A stretch of 64,000 nucleotides of DNA, taken from contig NZ_DAIDJE010000061.1 of NCBI RefSeq assembly GCF_027451485.1, forward strand, positions 1 to 64,000, written 5' to 3'. Source of the stretch: Bradyrhizobium sp. GTDB lineage: Bacteria; Pseudomonadota; Alphaproteobacteria; Rhizobiales; Xanthobacteraceae. The position numbers and the translations under genes were made by a program. Shown here one piece after another: positions 35,981 through 45,571 of this stretch (positions within the stretch are counted from its first letter, which is position 1; every line of letters begins with the position of its first letter). The notes under the pieces were generated by a model that saw nothing but the letters and a program-made list of their open reading frames with translations, was not told the origin of the DNA and made no database searches.

Positions 35981-37375
35981 CTACGCGCTTTGTGCGGTCT
36001 TGACGATCACCACATCGTCGCGTCCGTTTTGCCGCTTCAGGCTCTCGCGCCGCATGCCGATTTCGTCTCGTACAAATTCATAGCCGAGCTTGAAGGTGTC
36101 GAGCCCGTCGCTGGAGATCGTGCCGTCGCGTAGTCCGATCACCGCGCCGCGCAGCACGCTTTCGAGCTCGTCCTGCAAGCCGTCCAGTGCCTCGCTGGTC
36201 TGCACATGTGCGACACGCTCCCCGATATCGAGGATCTCGGTTGCGAGTTCGCCGGCTTTCTCGGGCGCCACCCGGGTGACCTTGGTATAGAGCGTGGCAA
36301 ACAGCGAACCGATTACGCCCAGTACGGCCACGCTGAGATAAAGCAGATCGCTGTAGCGATCGAGGAACGATCGGGAGGTATCGTTGATATATTCGGCGAC
36401 GCCTTGATGCGCCGCGACAAAAGCGCTCTTGTCGACGTCGGCCGGTTCGATCTTCGAGGCGAAGCCGTCGTCAAGCGCGAGCTCGGCCTTGTTCTCGTAG
36501 ATCGTGCGCGCCAGCTCGCCCGCGGTATTCGCAGCGAGCGCGGCCTGACCGACCAGGAGCCACTGCAGCCCGACGGTATCGATGTCGTCGTCAGGAATTT
36601 GCGGCGATGACGACAATAGCCCCGTGGCCAGCGTTTCTTCCGACATCCCGGGATAGCGGCGGCTCAGCGCAGTCGCTTCGTCGATTGCGTTCACCGTAAA
36701 TGGAGCGCGCCTCGCAGACTGCTCAAAGCGCTTGTCCCTGACGATGGCCGAGGCGTGGTCGACGGCGATGACGGCGCCATAGCCGCCCGAAGCGAAAAGC
36801 TTGTCGACCATCGAATTCAGCGGTGCCAATTGCAGCCGCGCATTGGCGTCCGCTTTATCGGGAATTTCGAGCACGTTACGGACGAAGGCGAGGTTGTTGC
36901 CGTTCGTCAGCAGCGCGATCTTCTTTTTCTTCAGTTCAGCAAGCGATCTGATCTTCTTGTCGCCGGGGCTGATCAGCATCAGCAGGTCGTGTTCCAGGAT
37001 GGCCAGCGACCGGGCGCGCGGCGGGATCCTGGCGTCAGTCCGCAACACGGCGAGATCGGCCTGCTTGTGGTCGAACTGCGCCAGCGCCTTCGCATTGTCG
37101 GCATTACGGATGATCTTGATGTGAAGCCGCGAGGAGGTTGCTTTCAACATGGCCGCCAGTCTGGCCGCGAAGTGCGCCTCCGGTCCGCTGGACTCGCCGA
37201 CCGCGAAGGTCAGTGTTTCGGAGTTCCGCAGCCAGATGCGGCCGCCCCAAACGGTTGCGAAGCTGAGCAGCAGTGTCAGCACCGCGAACAGGATCACCTG
37301 CCGGCGATTGCTGTTGAGAAATGTCGGTCGTGAACGCCGATCGTCCGGGGCCGATGTTGGGACTTCAGCGCGCAT
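35981..37375 (-). CDS. TAXI-type TRAP solute-binding protein, membrane anchored
   Basis: 464 residues from ATG 37375 (a TTG 15 bases further upstream is possible). An N-terminal membrane segment (RQVILFAVLTLLLSFATVWG) precedes a periplasmic binding domain of the TAXI type (LTFAVGESSGPEAHFAARLA, then HKQADLAVLRTDARIPPRAR). A second membrane segment (LLYLSVAVLGVIGSLFATLY) leads to a cytoplasmic helical tail of about 100 residues. No TRAP permease is adjacent, so it may sense rather than transport. It starts upstream of the channel gene on the same strand with 16 bases between them. Confidence 0.78.
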   Translation of the reverse strand: MRAEVPTSAPDDRRSRPTFLNSNRRQVILFAVLTLLLSFATVWGGRIWLRNSETLTFAVGESSGPEAHFAARLAAMLKATSSRLHIKIIRNADNAKALAQFDHKQADLAVLRTDARIPPRARSLAILEHDLLMLISPGDKKIRSLAELKKKKIALLTNGNNLAFVRNVLEIPDKADANARLQLAPLNSMVDKLFASGGYGAVIAVDHASAIVRDKRFEQSARRAPFTVNAIDEATALSRRYPGMSEETLATGLLSSSPQIPDDDIDTVGLQWLLVGQAALAANTAGELARTIYENKAELALDDGFASKIEPADVDKSAFVAAHQGVAEYINDTSRSFLDRYSDLLYLSVAVLGVIGSLFATLYTKVTRVAPEKAGELATEILDIGERVAHVQTSEALDGLQDELESVLRGAVIGLRDGTISSDGLDTFKLGYEFVRDEIGMRRESLKRQNGRDDVVIVKTAQSA

Positions 37376-37708
37376 GGCCCATATCCGCAACCTGGAGGCG
37401 CTTTCGCAGCGTTGGCCGCGCCAAAATCGCCCGAACCCAGTCCTAACTACCTAAAAAAGAACGATAATTATCGGTCGGCATGATATCTGCTGCTTTGCGG
37501 ATTGCAAACGCCCCGATCAGCCCGCTACCAGTAACCTTACTTGCGGGGCCGCGCTGGTCCCTGTCTGTGCTTTTCCAACGCTGCGATGGTGCATTCCGGG
37601 TCCAGAGATGCGATAAAAACGGGAACCTGGCCGGATTGGGCAGGATCAAGAAGAAGTAGCTGAAGCCTCCAGAGATCACTCCGTCATTCACGCCTGAAGG
37701 GTTTCCGC
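37376..37708. other. Intergenic region with a perfect 12-bp palindrome
   Basis: About 330 bases between divergent genes. No convincing coding sequence is seen. It contains CGATAATTATCG at 37462-37473, a perfect palindrome about 90 bases upstream of the TAXI gene start, in an AT-rich patch with CTAAAAAAGAA next to it. This is the likely promoter/operator area. Confidence 0.5.
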
Positions 37709-38116
37709 TTGTCGTTTCCTCCCATGTCCGCCTCGCTTCCGGCAGGTGCGCTGATCGGATGGATGTTGCTTCTGACCGTCAAGCACGTCATCGCGGACTT
37801 TGTGCTGCAAACCTCCTGGATGGCGATCGGAAAGGACCAGAAGACGGGTTGGTTTCTGCCGCTGCTAGCCCACTGCAGCGTGCATCTTGCGGTTGCACTG
37901 GCGTTCATCCTGATCGTTGCGCCGCGGTTCTGGTTTGTGGCGCTGATCGATTTCGCCATCCACATCTCCGTCGATCGCTGCAAGGGGCTGGTGTCCTCGC
38001 GCCTGGGCGTCAATCAGGAGAACCATCACCCCTGGTTCTGGACCTTGATCGGCGTCGATCAGGCGTTGCACCATCTCACCGGCTTCGGCCTGTCGATCTT
38101 CATGACCGCGAACTGA
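37709..38116 (+). CDS. DUF3307 family membrane protein
   Basis: 135 residues with three to four membrane helices. The family pattern is visible as KHVIADFVLQTSWM (conserved His, Asp, Gln) and LLAHCSVHLAVALAF, then DFAIHISVDRCKG. TTG 37709 is chosen because GAAGGG lies eight bases upstream; an ATG at 37724 lacks a ribosome site. The role is unknown; in several phyla related proteins sit next to regulators. Confidence 0.75.
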   Translation: MSFPPMSASLPAGALIGWMLLLTVKHVIADFVLQTSWMAIGKDQKTGWFLPLLAHCSVHLAVALAFILIVAPRFWFVALIDFAIHISVDRCKGLVSSRLGVNQENHHPWFWTLIGVDQALHHLTGFGLSIFMTAN

Positions 38117-38236
38117 TTCGCTGGCGCCGGTTCCGACGTTTTGTTTTCGATCAAGGCCTCCGTGGCACTACTGGGTGCCGTGGTTAACCCTTCGTTAGAG
38201 AGTCGCACGGCATCTTCGGCGTCGGGGGATATGCAA

Positions 38237-38629
38237 ATGTTCGAGAACGACTTTTGCCCGATCCGGGATGAACTGCTCGGTCAAATGTATCGCGCCAGCG
38301 AGCATGGCCTGCCGCAGCTGGTGGCCAGTGTCTCGCCCGATGTCCGGGCCATGCTGGCGCTGTTCTGCTATCGCAAGAGCCATCTCTATTCGCTGGCGCT
38401 CACCATCGCCGGAAGCTGCAGCGAACGCGAGCTGGTTCAGGCCGGGGGCCGCGTCGGTTCAACGCTTTACGCGTTGTCCCGCGAGCCTGCGGCGCGCACC
38501 TCGCCGACATCGGTGAACGGCCGCAAGCCGATCACGCTGTCGACCAAGCCGCTGAGGCAGGTTGCTCCGGTCGATGACGAAGCCGACGACGAAGACTTCG
38601 TCGAATTCGCAAAAGCCGTCACGGCTTAA
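38237..38629 (+). CDS. Conserved hypothetical protein
   Basis: 130 residues from ATG 38237, which has GGGGG at proper distance; an ATG six bases upstream is too close to it. It is mostly helical: FCPIRDELLGQMYRASEHGL, then LALFCYRKSHLYSLALTIAG, with an acidic end (VDDEADDEDFVEFAKA). No domain is recognised and there is no signal peptide. It is convergent with the YkgJ gene, 13 bases away. Confidence 0.6.
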   Translation: MFENDFCPIRDELLGQMYRASEHGLPQLVASVSPDVRAMLALFCYRKSHLYSLALTIAGSCSERELVQAGGRVGSTLYALSREPAARTSPTSVNGRKPITLSTKPLRQVAPVDDEADDEDFVEFAKAVTA

Positions 38630-38642
38630 TTGCTTTACCCTT

Positions 38643-38978
38643 TCAGGCGCCGGGGTCCGCCAGCGCCGGCAATCCCCATCTCCGGCGCGCCATGGCGCAT
38701 TCGGCATCGCCCGGCATGCAGGTGCGACAGACCTCCGGCCGAATCGCATAGACGGTGCAGGAGGTCGCGACCCCGATCCGACCTGATAGGGCGGAGCAGC
38801 GGTCGCCGTCACAGCGCATGCCGGACCCCCTCGCATTGACCAGGCTTGCCGGAATGAGATCGAGCACTGAATCCTCCTCGGTCGTAAAGCGCGGCCAGTT
38901 GCTCGAATAGGCACAGCAGGCGCCGCAGGACTGGCACGGGCTTTCGTATTTCGAGGCCTGAGGGTCTGCGTTCATCAT
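38643..38978 (-). CDS. YkgJ-family cysteine cluster protein
   Basis: 111 residues. The N-terminal CQSCGACCAYS and later CDGDRCSAL, SCTVYAIRPEVCRTC form the cysteine cluster of the YkgJ/Fe-S or zinc-binding family. The start ATG at 38978 shares bases with the stop of the WYL regulator gene (TGATG), so translation is coupled; the adjacent ATG 38975 is equally possible. Its function is unknown, possibly an oxidoreductase or maturation factor. Confidence 0.8.
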   Translation of the reverse strand: MMNADPQASKYESPCQSCGACCAYSSNWPRFTTEEDSVLDLIPASLVNARGSGMRCDGDRCSALSGRIGVATSCTVYAIRPEVCRTCMPGDAECAMARRRWGLPALADPGA

Positions 38979-39676
38979 CAGATATCGCTCGGGGCTTCCC
39001 AGACGAGGCTCCTTCGCCACTTGGCTCGAAGCAGATCGCGCCGCTCCGGGTATTTCTCGTCAAGGTACACCGCGTCGACGACGCGGTCGGTACGGAAACT
39101 GCGAAAATCGCGGCGCAATTCGCACCAGGCGGCGAGCAGCCGGACGGCCTCGAGATATCCGATCGCGATCGGCCAGATCGTACGCTCGCTGTCGCGCCCG
39201 TGCTCGTCGCGGTAGCGCAGCGCGATTTTTCGTCCCTCATGGATCTGCGCGCGCGTCTTCACCATGTCGATGCGGTCGGGCTCCTTGCGCCAGCTCGGGC
39301 GGGCGTGACTCGTCGGCTCGAGCACGAAGGGCCGCAACCGCTCCGGCACGGTCTCCGCGATTTTTGCAATCAGGTCGGCGGCTGCGCGCGACAGCGTTTC
39401 GTCGGCGTGGCTCGCGACCCATTGCGCGCCCAGCACTGCTGCCTCGATCTCGTCGGGCGTCAGCATCAACGGCGGCAGATCGAAACCTTTTTCCAGGATG
39501 TAGCCCATCCCGGCCTCGCCGCGAATCGGCACGCGTTGCTCCATCAATGTCGCGATGTCGCGATAGATCGTGCGTTTTGAGGTCTCGAGTTCGGCGGCGA
39601 TCGCATCCGCTGTCAGCGGTTTACGGGTACGCCGGAGCACCTGAATGATCTGAAACAGACGATCGGCACGTCGCAT
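38978..39676 (-). CDS. WYL-domain HTH transcriptional regulator (YafY type)
   Basis: 232 residues from ATG 39676. The N-terminal winged helix-turn-helix is MRRADRLFQIIQVLRRTRKP, then ETSKRTIYRDIATLMEQRVP. The WYL ligand domain follows (HEGRKIALRYRDEHG, IGYLEAVRLLAAWCELRRDF). These proteins sense small ligands or nucleic acids. It faces a GST-family gene. Two copies of a 22-bp palindrome lie between the two coding regions, which makes divergent control of itself and that gene very likely. Confidence 0.85.
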   Translation of the reverse strand: MRRADRLFQIIQVLRRTRKPLTADAIAAELETSKRTIYRDIATLMEQRVPIRGEAGMGYILEKGFDLPPLMLTPDEIEAAVLGAQWVASHADETLSRAAADLIAKIAETVPERLRPFVLEPTSHARPSWRKEPDRIDMVKTRAQIHEGRKIALRYRDEHGRDSERTIWPIAIGYLEAVRLLAAWCELRRDFRSFRTDRVVDAVYLDEKYPERRDLLRAKWRRSLVWEAPSDI

Positions 39677-39713
39677 GTGAGGCTCTTGAGCTTTTTGCGA
39701 GAGGGCTGCCGGA

Positions 39714-39735
39714 TGCTGACACCATGTTGGCAGCA
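39714..39735. promoter_or_regulatory. Palindromic operator candidate, copy 1
   Basis: A 22-bp imperfect palindrome of the form TGCTGnCAnCATGnTGnCAGCA, 37 bases upstream of the WYL regulator start and 49 bases upstream of the small ORF at 39784. It is repeated with two changes at 39830. It is probably the WYL regulator's own operator. Confidence 0.65.
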
Positions 39736-39783
39736 GGTGGCAAGTATAACGGGACAACACTCAAATCGAGAGGGGTTTGTCCC

Positions 39784-39903
39784 ATGATCATACTTTACGG
39801 CCTCGACCTCTGGGCGACGGTTTCACCGCTGCTGACACCACGGTGGCAGCAGGGCGTGGCTAGCCTGAAGCGGCTTCTCAGGGAAAAGGGAGTGATCCAT
39901 TGA
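39784..39903 (+). CDS. Candidate 39-residue small protein or leader before the GST gene
   Basis: An ORF starting at ATG 39784 with GAGAGGGG eight bases upstream, reading MIILYGLDLWATVSPLLTPR and then a basic helix (WQQGVASLKRLLREKGVIH). Its TGA overlaps the TTG start of the GST gene, a coupling arrangement. The first residues resemble the GST N-terminus (MITLYGFG). It might be a leader peptide, a true small protein, or a remnant of a duplicated GST start. Support is only the ribosome site, coupling and position. Confidence 0.4.
   Translation: MIILYGLDLWATVSPLLTPRWQQGVASLKRLLREKGVIH
39830..39851. promoter_or_regulatory. Palindromic operator candidate, copy 2
   Basis: The second copy of the palindrome, with arms TGCTGnCACC and GGTGnCAGCA, is more symmetrical than the first. 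It lies 116 bases from the first copy centre to centre, close to eleven helical turns, and 48 bases before the GST start, inside the small ORF. The spacing would suit DNA looping by a dimeric or tetrameric repressor. Confidence 0.6.
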
Positions 39904-40628
39904 TCACGCTGTATGGCTTTGGCGCCGGCTTTGGCCTGCCGGAAATCAGCCCGTTCGTGACCAAGACGGAGGTCCAGCTCAAGATGGCGGGCCTTACATA
40001 TGTCAAGGAAAAGGCGCGGCCGACCAGCTCGCCAAAGGGCCAGTTGCCCTATATCCAGGACGATGCGGAGGCGATCGCCGATTCCACATTCATCCGCGCG
40101 CATGTCGAAGCCAAATACGGCTTCGATTTCGATGCGCCGCTGAATTTGCAGCAGCGCGCGCAGGCCTGGGCGTTCGAACGCATGATCGAACACCACCTCT
40201 ACTGGGCGCTGGTGGGCGCGCGCTGGACCAACCCGGAGAACTTCGCCAAGGGGCCGGCACATTTCTTCGACTCCGCGCCGGCGCATATGCGCGAGAGGCT
40301 GCGTGAGGACGCTCAATTTCGCGTGGCGGAGAATTACCTGATCAGCGGTCTTGGCCGTCATGCCCCGGACGAGGATGTCGATCTTGCCATCCGCTCGCTG
40401 CTGGCGCTATCGGTTCAGCTCGGCGACAGGCCGTATTTGATGGGGGGAACGCCGTGCGGCGCGGATGCGACCGCGTTTGCCGTCGTGGCGGGAATTCTCA
40501 CCCCGTTCTTCGAGTCGCCCTTGCGCGAACGCGCCCAGCAATTTTCCAATCTGATCGCCTACGTCGATCGCATGATGGATCAATACTATCCCGACTTCGC
40601 CTGGACGCGGCTTTACGAGGCGGCGTGA
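39900..40628 (+). CDS. Glutathione S-transferase family protein
   Basis: 242 residues from TTG 39900 with GGGAG upstream. The thioredoxin-like N-terminus reads MITLYGFGAGFGLPEISPFV and SPKGQLPYIQDDAEAIADST, the latter giving the cis-Pro and the Asp-Ser glutathione contact. The helical C-terminal domain follows (RPYLMGGTPCGADATAF). It resembles the metaxin/failed-axon-connections GST branch. The likely regulator is the divergent WYL protein. The substrate is unknown. Confidence 0.82.
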   Translation: MITLYGFGAGFGLPEISPFVTKTEVQLKMAGLTYVKEKARPTSSPKGQLPYIQDDAEAIADSTFIRAHVEAKYGFDFDAPLNLQQRAQAWAFERMIEHHLYWALVGARWTNPENFAKGPAHFFDSAPAHMRERLREDAQFRVAENYLISGLGRHAPDEDVDLAIRSLLALSVQLGDRPYLMGGTPCGADATAFAVVAGILTPFFESPLRERAQQFSNLIAYVDRMMDQYYPDFAWTRLYEAA

Positions 40629-40774
40629 ATTTCAGATGAATGTCGCAGTCTCACCGTGCACGCGGCCATCCATAACCACCGATGCCAGTCCGGTCGATGT
40701 GAGCCGGCCCGATGCGAAGTGCCTGGCCACGGCATATGGCTATGGCCTCTTGCGTTCGCAGGGACATTCTTCCG

Positions 40775-41401
40775 CTAATCGGGTAAGTCTGAGGCCAGCG
40801 TTTTTCTGAGCGCCGCAACCTCAGTTTCCAGCTCGCCGATCCGTGCATCGCGCGCGGCCAGAGCGGCGGCGACGTCGGCCGCATCAAACTTCTGCGGAAT
40901 GTGCTGCGGGCAATTGGTGTCCCATGCCGATATGCGGAACAGGATCACCTGTTCAGGCCGCGCCCTGTAACCCTTTGGCATCAGAGATTGCAGTAGCGCC
41001 GGGTCGTCGTCGATGACCTTCGCTTCGCCCCAGAGCTTGACTCTGCGACGGCGCGCATAGTCCATCACGAAAATATAGGCCTTGGGATTTTCCGACAGAT
41101 TGCCCTGGGTGATGTATTGGCGGTTGCCGGCGTAGTCGGCAAACGCAAGCGTGTTCTCGTCGAGAATCTTGATGAAGCCCTTCGGGCCGCCGCGATGCTG
41201 GATATAGGGCTGGCCTTCGGCAGAGGCGGTTGCAAGATAGAAACTGGTGGCCTCGCCAAGGAACGCCGCCAGATTCTCATCGATCCCGGTGCGCCAATCG
41301 CCGTGCGCAGCATAAGCTTCGCGCGAACCTTTCCGGATCTGAATGGCTTTCACGGCCGGTGTAAATGCGACGTCGCTCGATGCGGCATGAATTGGTGACA
41401 T
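40775..41401 (-). CDS. Pyridoxamine 5'-phosphate oxidase-like FMN-binding protein
   Basis: 208 residues from ATG 41401 with CGGAGA upstream. The split-barrel flavin domain shows FYLATASAEGQPYIQHRGGP, LAFADYAGNRQYITQGNL and AYIFVMDYARRRRVKLWGEA. The last 30 residues form a short coiled coil (AALAARDARIGELETEVAAL). Members act on flavin-linked substrates of many kinds. It is divergent from a LysR gene that probably controls it. Confidence 0.82.
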   Translation of the reverse strand: MSPIHAASSDVAFTPAVKAIQIRKGSREAYAAHGDWRTGIDENLAAFLGEATSFYLATASAEGQPYIQHRGGPKGFIKILDENTLAFADYAGNRQYITQGNLSENPKAYIFVMDYARRRRVKLWGEAKVIDDDPALLQSLMPKGYRARPEQVILFRISAWDTNCPQHIPQKFDAADVAAALAARDARIGELETEVAALRKTLASDLPD

Positions 41402-41526
41402 CGGAAGTCTCCGTGTCCGGTACTGTGCTCCCTCCAGATGAGGTCGTTTTCGCGATAAAACAATTAGCTCGATTGACACCAGATAATTGCGGATTATGAA
41501 ACAATGTCATAAATCGGATCGACGCC

Positions 41527-42402
41527 ATGCAGGCCTTTCTCGCGGTTGCGGACCTCGAAGGCTTTGCGCCTGCCGCCCGCAGGCTGGGACTATCGCCTTC
41601 GGCCGTGACACGGCTGATCGCGGCGCTTGAGGAACGCCTTGGCGCGCGGTTGTTGCAGCGAACCACCCGGTCTGTTGCCTTGACGGATGCGGGGCAGCGT
41701 TATCTGGCGCGTGTCAGGCGAATTCTTGCCGATGTCGAGGAGGCGGAAGCCTCGATCCAGGATGAACGAACCCGGCCGAGCGGGCGGCTTGTGGTGTCGG
41801 CGCCGATCGGGTTCGGGCGGCTCCATGTCAGCCCGGTGATGTCCGAATACCTCAAGCGTTACACGGAGGTTTCCGGCGAGTTGCGGTTGACCGATCACAT
41901 GATCAATCTGATCGAAGATGGCGTCGACCTGGCGGTGCGGATCGGCCATCTCCCCGATTCAAGTCTGGTGGCGCGCCAGGTCGGTGAGATGCGGCGCGTC
42001 GTGGTCGCCTCGCCAGGCTATCTCAAGGCCCGTGGTGAGCCGAAGACACCCGAGGCGATCGCGTCGCACCAGACCGTTCAGTTCGGCGCCACGGCAGCTT
42101 CGCTCGACTGGCGTTTCGTTCGCGAAGGCAGGGACATCCGTATCGGATCCGTTCCCCGCTTCATCACCAACAGCGCTGATGCAGCGATCCAATATGCGGT
42201 CAAGGGCGGCGGCCTGACGCGGGTAATGGCCTATCAGGCCGCGGATGCGCTCAAGCGCGGGCGGCTGAAAATCGTGCTTGCCAAGTTCGAGCAGTCGCCG
42301 CTGCCGATCCATGTCGTTTATCCGACCCAGCGGTTGTTGTCGGCGAAGGTGCGCGCCTTCATCGATCTCGTGCTCGAAGTGAGCGACTGGTACTTCGACT
42401 GA
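41527..42402 (+). CDS. LysR-family transcriptional regulator
   Basis: 291 residues from ATG 41527. The DNA-binding domain is FLAVADLEGFAPAARRLGLS, then VTRLIAALEERLGARLLQRT; the effector domain follows (VVSAPIGFGRLHVSPVMSEY). The protein begins at the sixth or seventh residue of the usual LysR start. Just upstream in frame is ATA AAT CGG ATC GAC GCC, which would read as the expected xNRIDA prefix with ATA in place of a start codon. It probably regulates the divergent flavoprotein gene. Confidence 0.85.
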   Translation: MQAFLAVADLEGFAPAARRLGLSPSAVTRLIAALEERLGARLLQRTTRSVALTDAGQRYLARVRRILADVEEAEASIQDERTRPSGRLVVSAPIGFGRLHVSPVMSEYLKRYTEVSGELRLTDHMINLIEDGVDLAVRIGHLPDSSLVARQVGEMRRVVVASPGYLKARGEPKTPEAIASHQTVQFGATAASLDWRFVREGRDIRIGSVPRFITNSADAAIQYAVKGGGLTRVMAYQAADALKRGRLKIVLAKFEQSPLPIHVVYPTQRLLSAKVRAFIDLVLEVSDWYFD

Positions 42403-42403
42403 T

Positions 42404-42823
42404 TCACGCTCCTTTCCTGACGACGCGGAACGTTCCATTCGCCCGCGCAATCACGATGTCGTCCGCCTTGATCAGGCTTTGCGCAAAGAAGATCGTGCCG
42501 CCGGTGCGGATGACGTCGCTTTCGACTGAAAGCCATTGACCGATCCCTGCGCCACCGGTGAAATCTATCGACAGGGAGATCGTCACGAATGATGTGACCC
42601 AGCCCGTTGCCTGCGCACAACTGTAGCCCATCGCATTGTCGGCCAGCGAGGCTATTAACCCGCCATGGATAAGTCCGCGCGCATTGGTATGCGGCTTTGC
42701 CAGCCGCAATCCCATGATCACGGCCTTTTCGGTTCGCCTCGAATAGAGCGGCTCCCATGGATCGGTGAAGGGGCTCTTGCGAAAATGTGGCTCGAAGCCT
42801 TCGGGGATATTGGCGGATGTCAT
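42404..42823 (-). CDS. PaaI-family thioesterase
   Basis: 139 residues, a single hotdog domain. The active-site helix reads LIHGGLIASLADNAMGYS, with His53-Gly-Gly and Asp62. SFVTISLSIDFTGGAG and the last strand FFAQSLIKADDIVIARANGT complete the fold. It hydrolyses an acyl- or aryl-CoA; the substrate is not deducible. It is convergent with the LysR gene with one base between the stops, and stands before the aromatic-acid region. Confidence 0.85.
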   Translation of the reverse strand: MTSANIPEGFEPHFRKSPFTDPWEPLYSRRTEKAVIMGLRLAKPHTNARGLIHGGLIASLADNAMGYSCAQATGWVTSFVTISLSIDFTGGAGIGQWLSVESDVIRTGGTIFFAQSLIKADDIVIARANGTFRVVRKGA

Positions 42824-42954
42824 GGCCGGCTCGCGTTCTGATGAGCCGCTATTGAAGACAAGCGAGCGACGAAAATCACCGCCTACAAAGTTTTAAACGG
42901 GATTTGCTCGCGCTTTGAAAGGGGCTTGAGCCGGCGCTCCGCAGGCGTGACCGG

Positions 42955-44199
<1,245 letters not shown>

Positions 44200-44338
44200 G
44201 GTTTTGGGAAGGCGTGGGAGCGGGTCCTTTCGGAGCAATTGGTTGGTGCGAGGCGGCAAGCGAGAAGATCGGCTGGCCGATCGTCCGCCTCTTCCGGGCG
44301 CGAGGTGGCTCGTCTTGAAAGCACAGTGAAACCTTCTA

Positions 44339-44348
44339 TAACATGTTA
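44339..44348. promoter_or_regulatory. AT-rich palindrome upstream of the TRAP operon
   Basis: TAACATGTTA is a perfect 10-bp palindrome within CTATAACATGTTAAATAAAT, 53 bases before the dctP start. The surrounding AT patch could hold the -10 region of the operon. Confidence 0.5.
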
Positions 44349-44401
44349 AATAAATAGAGAGCGGGCCAAAGAAGCCGGCCTTCGTCCAAAGGGAGTGATC
44401 G

Positions 44402-45418
44402 ATGAAAAAGGCCTTGCTCGCCGCGCTGCTGGCTGCGCTTGCCTCGCCTGCAATGGCGCAGGAAAAAACCTTCGACCTGAAGATATCGCATTGGGTGCCG
44501 GCGTCGCATCCCCTGCAAAAATCGCTGGAGGATTGGGGCGCCGCCGTGGAAAAAGCCTCCGGCGGCACCATCAAGTCGCATGTCTATCCGGCGCAGCAAC
44601 TGGGCAAGGCGTTCGACCATTACGACATGGCACGCGACGGCATTGCCGATGTCACCTATGTCAATCCCGGCTACCAACCCGGACGCTTCCCGATCATTGC
44701 CGCCGGCGAGTTGCCGTTCCTGATGTCGGCGGCCAAGGGCGGTTCGATGGGGCTGGACGCCTGGTACCGCAAATACGCGCCGAAGGAGATGAGCGACGTC
44801 AAGTTCTGCCTCGCCTTCATCCACTCGCCTTCCTCCTTTCATTCCCGCACCAAGAAGATCCTTGTGCCCGGGGATATCAAGGGCATGAAGATCCGCCCCG
44901 CGGATGCGACGATCGCCAATTTCGTCACGCTGCTGGGCGGCACCAATGTGCAATCCTCTGCGCCTGAAGTGCGCGATATCATCGAACGCGGCGTCGCTGA
45001 TGCGGTCACCTTCCCGTGGGGGTCGCTGGTGCTGTTCGGTATCGATAAGGTGACCAAGTTCCAGATGGACGCGCCGCTCTACGTCACCACCTTCGTTCTC
45101 GTGATGAACAAGGACAAGTATAACGAGATGTCGGACCGGCAGAAGAAGGCAATTGATGACAACTGCAACACGGAAGCTGCCGGCCGCGTCGGCGAACCCT
45201 GGGGCAAGTTCGAGGACGCCGGGATCGACAAGGTGAAGGCAGAGGCTGGGCAGGACGTCTATTCGCTGACACCCGAGCAGACCGCGCAGTGGAAGAAGGC
45301 CGCCGAACCGCTGGTCAAGACCTGGTCAGACAGCGTCCGCAAGACAGGCGTCGACCCCGACGCGGCGCTTTCGGAATTGAAAGCCTCGCTGACCAAGTAC
45401 AACGCGCTGGCGCCGTGA
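44402..45418 (+). CDS. dctP: TRAP transporter solute-binding protein DctP
   Basis: 338 residues with a signal peptide (MKKALLAALLAALASPAMAQ). The DctP fold is visible in LKISHWVPASHPLQKSLEDW, HVYPAQQLGKAFDHYDMARD and KGMKIRPADATIANFVTLLG; the Arg in KIRPAD is the usual carboxylate ligand. It binds an organic or aromatic acid in the periplasm. The DctQ and DctM genes follow after a 153-base spacer that holds a palindromic repeat. Position next to pobA suggests an aromatic acid. Confidence 0.9.
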   Translation: MKKALLAALLAALASPAMAQEKTFDLKISHWVPASHPLQKSLEDWGAAVEKASGGTIKSHVYPAQQLGKAFDHYDMARDGIADVTYVNPGYQPGRFPIIAAGELPFLMSAAKGGSMGLDAWYRKYAPKEMSDVKFCLAFIHSPSSFHSRTKKILVPGDIKGMKIRPADATIANFVTLLGGTNVQSSAPEVRDIIERGVADAVTFPWGSLVLFGIDKVTKFQMDAPLYVTTFVLVMNKDKYNEMSDRQKKAIDDNCNTEAAGRVGEPWGKFEDAGIDKVKAEAGQDVYSLTPEQTAQWKKAAEPLVKTWSDSVRKTGVDPDAALSELKASLTKYNALAP

Positions 45419-45419
45419 C

Positions 45420-45485
45420 GCATGATCCCGAGGCGAAGAGCCGGGTTGCCGCAAAGTGGGCAGCGGCTTTCCGAAGGATCATGCG
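45420..45485. repeat. Dispersed palindromic intergenic repeat (copy 3)
   Basis: GCATGATCC at 45420 and GGATCATGCG ending at 45485 form the arms, with an inner degenerate stem. It is the same element as at 9740. It begins two bases after the dctP stop and may protect the dctP message or lower expression of the membrane genes. Confidence 0.65.
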
Positions 45486-45571
45486 AGCAAGCGGCAAGGC
45501 GCGATGACGATTTCCTATAAGTGCTGTCGCGCTTTGGCCGAGGACCGCCGGGCGGATCGCCGGGATGCTCC

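Noticed and set aside
37443..37691. Minus-strand 82-codon frame between the TAXI and DUF3307 genes
   Set aside because: There is no convincing ribosome site or domain, and it lies in the probable divergent control region.
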